DNA of 64,000 bases from Actinoplanes solisilvae. GTDB lineage: Bacteria > Actinomycetota > Actinomycetes > Mycobacteriales > Micromonosporaceae. Position numbers and translations under genes: made by a program. The stretch is taken from assembly GCF_003999975.1 (NCBI RefSeq), contig NZ_RJAC01000020.1:124001-188000 (forward strand), in the 5' to 3' direction. Shown here in pieces: positions 30,761-38,550 of the stretch; positions within the stretch are counted from its first letter, which is position 1; each line of letters opens with the position of its first letter. The notes under the pieces are model-generated. The model was given only the letters and a program-made list of their open reading frames with translations, had not been told where the DNA came from and did not search any database.

Positions 30761-32053
30761 TCAGTCTCCGCTCAGCACCGAGTGACGCTCGATGACCTGG
30801 TCGCGCGCGGGGCCGACGCCGACCACCGAGATGCGGGCGCGGATGCGTTCCTCGACGAACTCGACGAACCGCTGGGCGTCCTTGGGCAGGTCGGCGAACG
30901 TGCGGGCCCCGGAGATGTCCTGCTTCCAGCCGGGCAGCGTCTCGTAGATCGGGGTCGCGTGGTGGAAGTCGGTCTGGCTGTACGGCATCTCGTCGTGCCG
31001 CACGCCGTTCACCTCGTAGGCCACGCAGACCGGGATCTCGTCGAGGGCGTCGTAGTTGTCGAGCTTGGTGAGCACGAAGTCGGTGACGCCGTTGATCCGC
31101 TGCGCGTAGCGGGCCATGACCAGGTCGAGCCAGCCGATGCGGCGCGGACGGCCGGTGGTCGTCCCGTATTCGTGGCCGACCTCGCGCAGGTGATCACCGA
31201 ACTTGTCGTGCAGCTCGGTCGGGAACGGACCCTCGCCGACGCGCGACGTGAACGCCTTGAGCACCGCGACCACCCGGTCGATGCGGGTCGGCGGGATGCC
31301 GGAACCGGTGCAGGCGCCCCCGGCCGTCGCGTTCGAGCTGGTCACGAACGGGTAGGTGCCGTGGTCGACGTCGAGCAGGGTGGCCTGGCCGGCCTCGCAC
31401 AGCACGACCTTGCCCTCGTCGAGCGCCTCGGAGAGTTCCAGAGCGGTGTCACCCACGTACGGCCGGAGCCGGTCGACGTAGGACAGCAGCTCGTTGACCA
31501 CGTCGTCGGCGCGGACGGCCTGGCGGTTGTAGATCTTGGCCAGGATCTGGTTCTTGAAGGAGAGGGCCGCCTCGACCTTCTGCCGCAGGATCGACTCGTC
31601 GAAGAGGTCCTGAACCCGTACGCCGATGCGGTTCATCTTGTCGGCGTAGGTCGGGCCGATGCCGCGACCGGTGGTGCCGATGCGGCGCGCCCCGAGGTAA
31701 CGCTCGCTGACCTTGTCGAGCGAGCGATTGTACGAGGGGATGACGTGCGCGTTGGCGCTGATGCGCAGCCGCGACGTGTCGATGCCGCGCGCCTCGAGGC
31801 CGTCGATCTCCTGGAAGAGGACGCCGAGGTCGACCACGACGCCGTTGCCGATCACCGGGACGACGCCCGGGGAGAGAATGCCGCTGGGCAGCAGATGCAG
31901 CGCGTACTTCTCGCCCTCGATCACCACGGTGTGACCGGCGTTGTTGCCGCCGTTGAACTTCACCACGTAGTCGAGCCGGTCGCCCAGCAGGTCAGTGGCT
32001 TTGCCCTTGCCCTCGTCGCCCCATTGGGCGCCGACCAAAACGATCACCGGCAC
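30761..32053 (-). CDS. purA: Adenylosuccinate synthetase
   Basis: PurA makes adenylosuccinate from IMP, aspartate and GTP, the first committed step to AMP. The 430-residue product begins VPVIVLVGAQWGDEGKGK (GTP P-loop) and has FNGGNNAGHT and GTTGRGIGPTY. The GTG at 32053 is chosen because the family's N-terminus begins here and GAAGGCG lies upstream; the long upstream extension of the frame is antisense to purD and its leader. It is divergent from purD (118 bases) and is followed by the DAGK-like gene in an operon. Confidence 0.97.
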   Translation of the reverse strand: MPVIVLVGAQWGDEGKGKATDLLGDRLDYVVKFNGGNNAGHTVVIEGEKYALHLLPSGILSPGVVPVIGNGVVVDLGVLFQEIDGLEARGIDTSRLRISANAHVIPSYNRSLDKVSERYLGARRIGTTGRGIGPTYADKMNRIGVRVQDLFDESILRQKVEAALSFKNQILAKIYNRQAVRADDVVNELLSYVDRLRPYVGDTALELSEALDEGKVVLCEAGQATLLDVDHGTYPFVTSSNATAGGACTGSGIPPTRIDRVVAVLKAFTSRVGEGPFPTELHDKFGDHLREVGHEYGTTTGRPRRIGWLDLVMARYAQRINGVTDFVLTKLDNYDALDEIPVCVAYEVNGVRHDEMPYSQTDFHHATPIYETLPGWKQDISGARTFADLPKDAQRFVEFVEERIRARISVVGVGPARDQVIERHSVLSGD

Positions 32054-32157
32054 GTGCGGACGCCTTCCGTCGAACAGGTCGTACTCGGCAGAGGTCCGGG
32101 TACTGCCGAAGTTTACGCGACTGCCCCGGTGTGCGACGGCGGGAAGGAGAGCGCCGG

Positions 32158-32163
32158 TAGGAT
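32158..32163 (+). promoter_or_regulatory. -10 element of purD (probably leaderless)
   Basis: TAGGAT ends eight bases before the purD GTG; the only purine-rich run (GGAAGGAG at 32142-32149) is too far upstream to act as a ribosome site. No clear -35 is seen. Confidence 0.45.
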
Positions 32164-32171
32164 CGCCGCTC

Positions 32172-33413
32172 GTGCGCGTACTTCTGATCGGCTCCGGCGG
32201 CCGCGAACACGCCCTTGCTGTCGGCCTCGCCGCCGACCCCTCCGTCGACTTCCTGGCCGCGGCCCCGGGCAACCCGGGCATCGCCCAGGTGGCCGAGCTG
32301 CACGACGTGAAGGCCACCGATCCGGCGGCCGTCGCGGCGCTGGCCGTCGAGCTCGCCGCCGACCTGGTCGTCGTGGGGCCCGAGGCGCCGCTGGTGGCCG
32401 GGGTGGCCGACGCGGTGCGGGCCGAGGGCATCGCCTGTTTCGGCCCGAGCGCGGCCGCGGCCCAGCTCGAGGGCTCGAAGGCGTTCGCCAAAGACGTGAT
32501 GCTGGCGGCCGGCGTGCCGACCGCGCGGTCGTACGCCTGCTCCCACGCCGACGAGGTCGCGCGCGCGCTCGACGACCTCGGCGCGCCCTACGTGGTCAAG
32601 AACGACGGGCTCGCGGCGGGCAAGGGCGTGGTGGTGACCGACGACCGCGAGGCGGCGGAGCGGCACGCGGCCGACTGCGGCACGGTCGTGATCGAGGAAT
32701 ACCTGTCCGGCCCCGAGGTCTCGCTCTTCGTGGTGACCGACGGCACGGCTGCGGTCCCGCTGATGCCGGCCCAGGACTTCAAGCGGCTGGCCGACGGCGA
32801 CGAGGGGCCCAACACCGGCGGTATGGGCGCGTACGCCCCGCTGACCTGGGCGCCGAAGGACCTGGTGCCTCGGGTGCTGGCCGAGACGGTCGAGCCGACG
32901 CTGGCCGAGATGCGCCGCCGCGGCACGCCGTTCGCCGGGTTGCTCTACGTCGGTCTCGCGCTGACCCCCGACGGCCCCAAGGTCATCGAGTTCAACGCGC
33001 GGTTCGGCGACCCGGAGACCCAGGTCGTGCTGGCCCTGCTCGAGACGCCGCTGGCCGGTCTGCTGCGGGCCGCGGCCACCGGCGCGCTGGCCGAGTTCCC
33101 GCCGCTGCGCTGGAGCGACGGCGCCGCGATCACGGTCGTGGTGGCCAGCAAGAACTATCCCGGCACGCCTCGTACGGGCGACGTCATCGAGGGTGCCGAG
33201 GTGCCGGGCGTGATCCACGCGGGCACGGCCCGGCGCGACGACGGCGCGCTGATCTCGGCCGGTGGCCGGGTGCTGAGCGTGACCGCGACCGGCCCCGACC
33301 TGGCGTCGGCCCGCGACGCCGCCTACACCCTGGTGGACAGCGTGCGCCTCGACGGCGCCCAGTTCCGCACGGACATCGCGCTGGGCGCCGTAGAGGGTCG
33401 CATCAAGCTGTAA
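32172..33413 (+). CDS. purD: Phosphoribosylamine-glycine ligase
   Basis: PurD joins glycine to phosphoribosylamine in step two of purine synthesis. The 413-residue ATP-grasp enzyme begins VRVLLIGSGGREHAL and shows FGPSAAAAQLEGSKAFAKD, VVKNDGLAAGKGVVV and the signature RFGDPETQVVL. GTG start at 32172 fits the family's N-terminus. It is divergent from purA and its stop is one base from that of the convergent SCP2 gene. Confidence 0.97.
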   Translation: MRVLLIGSGGREHALAVGLAADPSVDFLAAAPGNPGIAQVAELHDVKATDPAAVAALAVELAADLVVVGPEAPLVAGVADAVRAEGIACFGPSAAAAQLEGSKAFAKDVMLAAGVPTARSYACSHADEVARALDDLGAPYVVKNDGLAAGKGVVVTDDREAAERHAADCGTVVIEEYLSGPEVSLFVVTDGTAAVPLMPAQDFKRLADGDEGPNTGGMGAYAPLTWAPKDLVPRVLAETVEPTLAEMRRRGTPFAGLLYVGLALTPDGPKVIEFNARFGDPETQVVLALLETPLAGLLRAAATGALAEFPPLRWSDGAAITVVVASKNYPGTPRTGDVIEGAEVPGVIHAGTARRDDGALISAGGRVLSVTATGPDLASARDAAYTLVDSVRLDGAQFRTDIALGAVEGRIKL

Positions 33414-33414
33414 T

Positions 33415-33867
33415 TCAGGCCTTGGGGATGTCGAAGAGCTTGGCCACGTTGGCGGCCAGGCCCAGGTCACCCTTCGCCTTGATCTTGCCGGTCATGAACA
33501 GCATCATCGGGTTGCCGTCACCGGAGACGACCTTGAGGAACGTCACCGCGTCCATCGTCATGGCCAGCTTCGGGTCGCGGACCGGCGAGCTGGTGACCGT
33601 GCAGGCGCCGTTCTCGATCACCGTCTCGTAGGTGTCGCTCGCGCCGCCGGCGCCGCCCGTGATGATCCAGTGGATGACCGCGGTGGTGTTGCCGGCCTTC
33701 TCGGGGCGGAACAGGGTGGGCATGCGGTTGAAGACCTCGTCGAGGATCTTGGACCGCGAGTCGCCGGACATCACCTCGGCGATCTTCGAATCCGGCGTCG
33801 CCTTGACGAGCTGCGCGAACTCCTTGGGGCCGATGGAGGCCAGCGTGTCCGGGTTGAAATCAGTCAT
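33415..33867 (-). CDS. SCP2 sterol-binding domain protein
   Basis: A 150-residue single-domain protein of the SCP2 fold: VFNRMPTLFRPEKA, then TVTSSPVRDPKLAMTMDAVTFLKVVSGDGNPMMLFMTGKIKAKGDLGLAANVAKLFDIP, the classic C-terminal hydrophobic-cavity region. Such proteins bind lipids or CoA esters; ligand unknown. ATG at 33867 with AAAGGTCC upstream. It stands alone between purD and a divergent regulator. Confidence 0.88.
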   Translation of the reverse strand: MTDFNPDTLASIGPKEFAQLVKATPDSKIAEVMSGDSRSKILDEVFNRMPTLFRPEKAGNTTAVIHWIITGGAGGASDTYETVIENGACTVTSSPVRDPKLAMTMDAVTFLKVVSGDGNPMMLFMTGKIKAKGDLGLAANVAKLFDIPKA

Positions 33868-33961
33868 CGATGGACCTTTCGGGATGAGCCAGTTGCCTAC
33901 TCGTCGGTAACTTTAGCGACAATGCCGCATCTCCGTGCAGTGTGCCACTCCCAAACAACCA

Positions 33962-33991
33962 TTGGACAGTTGACCCGCCCGTCCCTAGACT
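33962..33991 (+). promoter_or_regulatory. Promoter for leaderless transcript of regulator-MFS-purB
   Basis: TTGGAC (33962-33967), 18 bases, TAGACT (33986-33991), then seven bases to the ATG at 33999. No ribosome site exists before the ATG, so translation is probably leaderless. Confidence 0.65.
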
Positions 33992-33998
33992 CCCCAAC

Positions 33999-34535
33999 AT
34001 GTCTTTGGGAGATGCGAACCGGACTGCCGCGCTGAGGGCCACGGCCCATCCCGTACGACTGAGGATCATGTCGTTGCTGACCGGCGCCCCGATGACGGCG
34101 GCCGAGGTCGCTCGCGAACTCGGCCTGACTCACGCCAACGCCAGCTACCACCTGCGCAACCTTCTCGCCGCCGGAATGATCGTGATCGCCGGCGAGGAGA
34201 AGATCCGGGGCGGTGTGGCCAAGCGCTACCGCTACGACATGAGCAACGACCGCGCGCCCGAGGCCACCGACGAGCGGCGATCACTCTTCACGGCCCTCGG
34301 GCACGAATTGATCCGGCGTTCGGCCGAGGGCCGGTTCGGCAAGACCGCACCGGGCCGCACGGTGCTCGGCGACGGCGAGTTCTGGATCGACCCCGACAAA
34401 TGGCAAGAGATCAAGAACAGGGTCGCGGAAGCCGTTCACGAACTGCATGATGCAGCCCAGCCACCCCGTACCCCCGGCACCATCCGTACGAGCACGACGG
34501 TCGCGATGTTCGAGATGGAGACCCCCACGCCATGA
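33999..34535 (+). CDS. Winged-helix transcriptional regulator (ArsR-like)
   Basis: A 178-residue DNA-binding protein with a helix-turn-helix LRIMSLLTGAPMTAAEVARELGLTHANASYHLRNLLAAGMIV and a wing. It lacks the CxC metal motif of the ArsR gene at 15689, so it senses something else. The C-terminal region (about 90-178) looks like an effector or dimer domain. ATG at 33999, with no ribosome site and a promoter placed for leaderless start. Its stop overlaps the next gene (ATGA), so it most likely controls the coupled MFS exporter. Confidence 0.8.
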   Translation: MSLGDANRTAALRATAHPVRLRIMSLLTGAPMTAAEVARELGLTHANASYHLRNLLAAGMIVIAGEEKIRGGVAKRYRYDMSNDRAPEATDERRSLFTALGHELIRRSAEGRFGKTAPGRTVLGDGEFWIDPDKWQEIKNRVAEAVHELHDAAQPPRTPGTIRTSTTVAMFEMETPTP

Positions 34536-35836
34536 GTGCCCTCGCGCCACTCCGCATCCCCGCCTTCCGGCTGCTCCTCGGCGGTCGCACGATCAACGCC
34601 CTGGGCAATTCGTTCGCCCCGATCGCGCTCGCCTTCGCCGTCCTCGACCTGACCGGCTCGGCCACCGACCTCGGCCTGGTGGTCGGCGCCCGCACGCTGA
34701 TCAACGTGCTGTTCCTGCTGTTCGGCGGCGTCCTCGCCGACCGTCTGCCGAAACACCTGCTCATGGTCTGGGCGAGCCTGGCCGCGTTCGTGACCCAGGC
34801 GATCGTCGCCACCCTGGTGCTCACCGGCACGGCCACCATCCCGGCGCTCATCGTGATCTCGGCGATCAACGGCATGGTGGGGGCGCTCGCGCTGCCGGCG
34901 AGCTCGGCGATCGTGCCGCAGATCGTGCCGGCCGAGATCCGCCAGCAGGCCAACGCGCTCAACCGCCTGGCCCTCAACACGGCGTCCGTCCTCGGCGCCC
35001 CGCTGGCCGGCGTTGTCGTCGCCGCGACGAACCCCGGCTGGGGCATCGCGGTCGACTCGGCGACCTTCCTCGTGAGCGGGCTGCTGTTCGCCTTCCTGCG
35101 GGTGGCGCCCAAGCCCGTCGCGACGACACCGGCTCCGGGCGTCATCGGTGACGAGCAGACGCCGGGCGTGGCGTCCGTCGAGCCCTCCCGGCCCAACGTC
35201 TTCGCCGACCTGCGTACGGGATGGTCGGAATTTCGGTCTCGCACGTGGCTCTGGGTCGTGGTGGCCGGGTTCTGCGTGATCAACGCCAGTTGGAGCGGCT
35301 CGCTCTTCGTGCTCGGGCCGGTCGTCGCCGACGAGACCATCGGCCGCCGGGCCTGGGGCCTGGTGCTGGCGGCCGAGACGCTGGGCATGATCGTCGGCGC
35401 GCTGATCGCGATGCGCCTGCGGATGCGCCGGTTGCTGTTCTTCGGCACGTTCAGCACCTTTTTCATGGCGCTGCCGGTGCTGATCCTCGGCACCTACGTG
35501 CATCTCTGGCTGCTCATCGTCGGCGCCCTGATCGCGGGTCTCATGGTCGAGCAGTTCGGCATCGCGTGGGAGACGACGATGCAGGAGCACATCCCGGCCG
35601 ACAAGCTGGCCCGGGTCTACTCCTACGACATGGTCGGTTCGTTCCTCGCCATCCCGGTCGGCCAGGTGGCGGTCGGCCCGATCTCGCACGCTGTCGGCGT
35701 CGAGGCGACCCTGGTGGGGGCGGCAGTGCTGATGACCCTCGCGGTGGTGGGCATGCTGAGCAGCCGTGACGTACGCACCTTGCCGCACGCGCTGCCCGAG
35801 CCCGAACCGAGCACCGTGAAACAATCGGTCGCGTGA
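34532..35836 (+). CDS. MFS exporter (MFS_3/EntS-like)
   Basis: A 434-residue transporter with about 12 membrane segments and the Rxx(D/E)RxxK-type loop GGVLADRLPKHLL. Features such as AINGMVGALALPASSAIVPQIVPAEIRQQANALNRL and VEQFGIAWETTMQEHIPADKLARVYSYD mark the MFS_3 group that exports siderophores, macrolides and other drugs. The start overlaps the upstream regulator by 4 bases and the stop overlaps purB (GTGA), so a drug-type exporter is cotranscribed with a purine gene. Substrate unknown. Confidence 0.85.
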   Translation: MSALAPLRIPAFRLLLGGRTINALGNSFAPIALAFAVLDLTGSATDLGLVVGARTLINVLFLLFGGVLADRLPKHLLMVWASLAAFVTQAIVATLVLTGTATIPALIVISAINGMVGALALPASSAIVPQIVPAEIRQQANALNRLALNTASVLGAPLAGVVVAATNPGWGIAVDSATFLVSGLLFAFLRVAPKPVATTPAPGVIGDEQTPGVASVEPSRPNVFADLRTGWSEFRSRTWLWVVVAGFCVINASWSGSLFVLGPVVADETIGRRAWGLVLAAETLGMIVGALIAMRLRMRRLLFFGTFSTFFMALPVLILGTYVHLWLLIVGALIAGLMVEQFGIAWETTMQEHIPADKLARVYSYDMVGSFLAIPVGQVAVGPISHAVGVEATLVGAAVLMTLAVVGMLSSRDVRTLPHALPEPEPSTVKQSVA

Positions 35837-37254
35837 CCATCCCGAACGTCCTAGCCGCCCGTTACGCCTCGAGCGACCTCGTCGACCTCTGGTCCCCGGA
35901 AGAGAAGATCCGCATGGAGCGCCGGCTCTGGCTGGCCGTGCTCCGGGCCCAGCGCGATCTCGGCGTGTCCGTTCCCGAGGGCGCCGTCGAGGCGTACGAG
36001 GCGGTGCTCGACCAGGTCGACCTGGGTTCGATCGCCGACCGCGAGCGTGTCACCCGGCACGACGTCAAGGCCCGCATCGAAGAGTTCAGCGCGCTGGCCG
36101 GCTTCGAGCAGATCCACAAGGGAATGACCTCCCGCGACCTGACCGAGAATGTCGAGCAGCTTCAGATCAAGGCCTCGCTCGAGCTCATCCGGTCGCGCGT
36201 GATCTCCACGCTGGCCCGGCTCACCGAGCGCGCCGTCGAACACTCCGACCTCGTCATGACCGGCCGCTCGCACAACGTCGCGGCTCAGGCGACCACCCTG
36301 GGCAAGCGGTTCGCCTCGGCCGCCGAAGAGCTGCTGATCGCGTACGAGCGTCTCGACGACCTGATCGGCCGCTATCCCCTGCGGGGCATCAAGGGCCCGG
36401 TCGGCACCGCCGCCGACCAGCTCGACCTGCTCGACGGCGACTTCGAGGCACTGGCCACGCTCGAGCAGCGCGTCGCTGGCCACCTCGGCTTCGAGCGCGT
36501 GCTGAGCAGCGTCGGCCAGGTCTACCCGCGCTCGCTCGACTTCGACGTGGTGTCCGCTCTGGCCCAGATCGTCGCCGGGCCGTCGTCGCTGGCCACCACG
36601 ATCCGCCTGATGGTGGGTCAGGAATTGGTGACCGAGGGCTTCAAGCCGGGCCAGGTCGGCTCGTCGGCGATGCCGCACAAGATGAACACGCGGTCGTCCG
36701 AGCGGGTCAACGGCCTCGCGGTGATCGTCCGCGGCTACCTGTCGATGGTCGGCGAGCTGGCCGGCGATCAGTGGAACGAGGGCGACGTCTCCTGCTCGGT
36801 GGTGCGGCGGGTCGCGCTGCCCGACGCGTTCTTCGCGACCGACGGGCTGTTCCAGACGTTCCTCACCGTGCTCGACGAGTTCGGCGCCTACCCGGCGGTG
36901 ATCGCGCGCGAGCTCGACCGGTTCCTGCCGTTCCTCGCGACCACCAAGATCCTGGTCGCGGCGGTCCGCAAGGGAGTCGGCCGCGAGGTCGCCCACGAGG
37001 TGATCAAGGAGCATGCCGTCGCTGTCGCGCTGGCCATGCGCGAGAAGGGCGCCACGGTCAACGACCTGTTCGACCGGCTCGCCACCGATGGCCGGCTCGG
37101 GCTGACCCGCGCCGAGATCGACACGCTGGTGGCTGACCGGGCCGCCTTCGTGGGGGCCGCGCCGTCACAGGTGCGGGCCGTGGCCGACCGGGTCGCGACG
37201 ATCGTCGCCGCCCACCCCGAAGCCGCGAAGTACGCGCCCGCTCCGATTCTGTGA
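35833..37254 (+). CDS. purB: Adenylosuccinate lyase
   Basis: PurB removes fumarate from SAICAR and from adenylosuccinate, acting twice in purine synthesis. The 473-residue protein has MTGRSHNVAAQATTLGKR, with the catalytic His region, and the fumarase-superfamily signature GSSAMPHKMNTRSSE. GTG start at 35833 overlaps the exporter stop. A terminator follows at 37266. Confidence 0.97.
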   Translation: MTIPNVLAARYASSDLVDLWSPEEKIRMERRLWLAVLRAQRDLGVSVPEGAVEAYEAVLDQVDLGSIADRERVTRHDVKARIEEFSALAGFEQIHKGMTSRDLTENVEQLQIKASLELIRSRVISTLARLTERAVEHSDLVMTGRSHNVAAQATTLGKRFASAAEELLIAYERLDDLIGRYPLRGIKGPVGTAADQLDLLDGDFEALATLEQRVAGHLGFERVLSSVGQVYPRSLDFDVVSALAQIVAGPSSLATTIRLMVGQELVTEGFKPGQVGSSAMPHKMNTRSSERVNGLAVIVRGYLSMVGELAGDQWNEGDVSCSVVRRVALPDAFFATDGLFQTFLTVLDEFGAYPAVIARELDRFLPFLATTKILVAAVRKGVGREVAHEVIKEHAVAVALAMREKGATVNDLFDRLATDGRLGLTRAEIDTLVADRAAFVGAAPSQVRAVADRVATIVAAHPEAAKYAPAPIL

Positions 37255-37585
37255 GGCATGCCGCTGGGGCGCGGCGGAGATGATTTTCACGCCGCGCCCC
37301 GGCGGAATCCGCGCCGCGCGGTGGTGGGGCGACCGCCGCACGGTCTTATGGAGATCGATGGATTGACGGTAGGGTCCGCCTGCCCCGCTGCCAAGAATCC
37401 AGTTCGCACCTATCACGGTGTGATGACCCACGGTGCTTGAAGTTTTGACCACACCGTGGTCGAGATCACCCGTGTGTTGCCTGCTCAGCACCGCCGGCGT
37501 CGTTCACGCGGCACCGGCCGACAAACTCGTAGCGTGGTTCACAAGGTAGGCTCCACGTGCTTACACCTATCAGTCAGGAGTGCCC
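37255..37585. other. Intergenic region between purB and purS
   Basis: 331 bases without a gene. It holds the purB terminator (37266-37300) and the leader of purSQL, including a possible -10 TAGGCT (37547-37552). No purine riboswitch-like structure is evident. Confidence 0.6.
37266..37300 (+). terminator. Terminator of purB
   Basis: GGGGCGCGGCG (37266-37276) pairs perfectly with CGCCGCGCCCC (37290-37300) around a 13-base AT-rich loop. Confidence 0.8.
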
Positions 37586-37843
37586 GTGGCTCGCGTCGTG
37601 GTCGACGTCATGCTCAAGCCGGAGATCCTCGATCCGCAGGGCCAGGCAGTCGCCAATGCTCTGCCCCGGCTCGGCGTCAACGATGTTTCGTCCGTCCGCA
37701 TCGGTCGCCGGATCGAGATCGAATTCGTCGGCGAGCCCGATCTCGACCGGGCTCGCGAGATCGCCGACAAACTGCTCGCCAACCCGGTGATCGAAGACTT
37801 CGCCATCCACGTCGTGGATGACGCCGCGGCGGAGGTCGTCTGA
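37586..37843 (+). CDS. purS: FGAM synthase subunit PurS
   Basis: An 85-residue subunit of the three-part FGAM synthetase (PurS-PurQ-PurL): ARVVVDVMLKPEILDPQGQAV and FVGEPDLDRAREIADKLLANPVIEDF are typical. I chose GTG 37586 over GTG 37580 because AGGAG occupies 37576-37580, giving five-base spacing. It heads the purS-purQ-purL operon, 2 bases before purQ. Confidence 0.95.
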   Translation: MARVVVDVMLKPEILDPQGQAVANALPRLGVNDVSSVRIGRRIEIEFVGEPDLDRAREIADKLLANPVIEDFAIHVVDDAAAEVV

Positions 37844-37845
37844 CC

Positions 37846-38550
37846 ATGCGCATCGGTGTGGTCACCTTCCCGGGCTCGCTGGACGACGGGGACGCGGCCC
37901 GCGCCGCGCGCATCGCCGGCGCCGACGTCGTCCGTCTCTGGCACGGCGATCCCGATCTGCACGGCGTCGACGCCGTGGTGCTGCCCGGCGGCTTCTCCTA
38001 CGGCGACGCTCTGCGCTGCGGCGCGATCGCCCGGTTCGCCCCGGTGATGGAGACGATCATCGACGCGGCCCGTGGCGGCCTCCCGGTGCTCGGCATCTGC
38101 AACGGCTTCCAGATCCTCTGCGAGGCGCACCTGCTTCCCGGCGCGCTCACCCGCAACCAGCACCTGCACTTCCGCAACCGCGACCAGTTCCTGCGCGTCG
38201 AGTCGACCGGCACCGCGTGGACCAACAGCTTCACCGCCGGTCAGGAGATCCTGATCCCGGTGAAGAACGGCGAGGGTTGCTACGTCGCCGACGAGCGCAC
38301 GCTCGACCAGCTCGAGGCCGAGGGCCGCGTGGTCGCGCGCTACATCCGCGGCAACCCCAACGGTTCGCAGCGCGACATCGCCGCGATCACCAACGAGGCC
38401 GGCAACGTGGTCGGCATCATGCCGCATCCGGAACACGCCGTGGAGGCGCTGACCGGCCCGTCGCTCGACGGCCTCGGCTTCTTCACTTCGGTCCTGCGCG
38501 CCCTCGCCGGGGCGTCCGCGGGCGCAAACGCAGGGGGACACCAGTCATGA
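37846..38550 (+). CDS. purQ: FGAM synthase glutaminase subunit PurQ
   Basis: The 234-residue class I glutamine amidotransferase releases ammonia for FGAM synthesis. It has the nucleophile region LPVLGICNGFQIL, the oxyanion PGGFSYGD and the catalytic PHPEHA histidine-glutamate pair. Start ATG at 37846, 2 bases after purS; its stop overlaps purL (ATGA). Confidence 0.97.
   Translation: MRIGVVTFPGSLDDGDAARAARIAGADVVRLWHGDPDLHGVDAVVLPGGFSYGDALRCGAIARFAPVMETIIDAARGGLPVLGICNGFQILCEAHLLPGALTRNQHLHFRNRDQFLRVESTGTAWTNSFTAGQEILIPVKNGEGCYVADERTLDQLEAEGRVVARYIRGNPNGSQRDIAAITNEAGNVVGIMPHPEHAVEALTGPSLDGLGFFTSVLRALAGASAGANAGGHQS

Noticed and set aside
32054..32491. N-terminal extension of purA
   Set aside because: The added 146 codons are antisense to purD and its leader; the family begins at GTG 32053.
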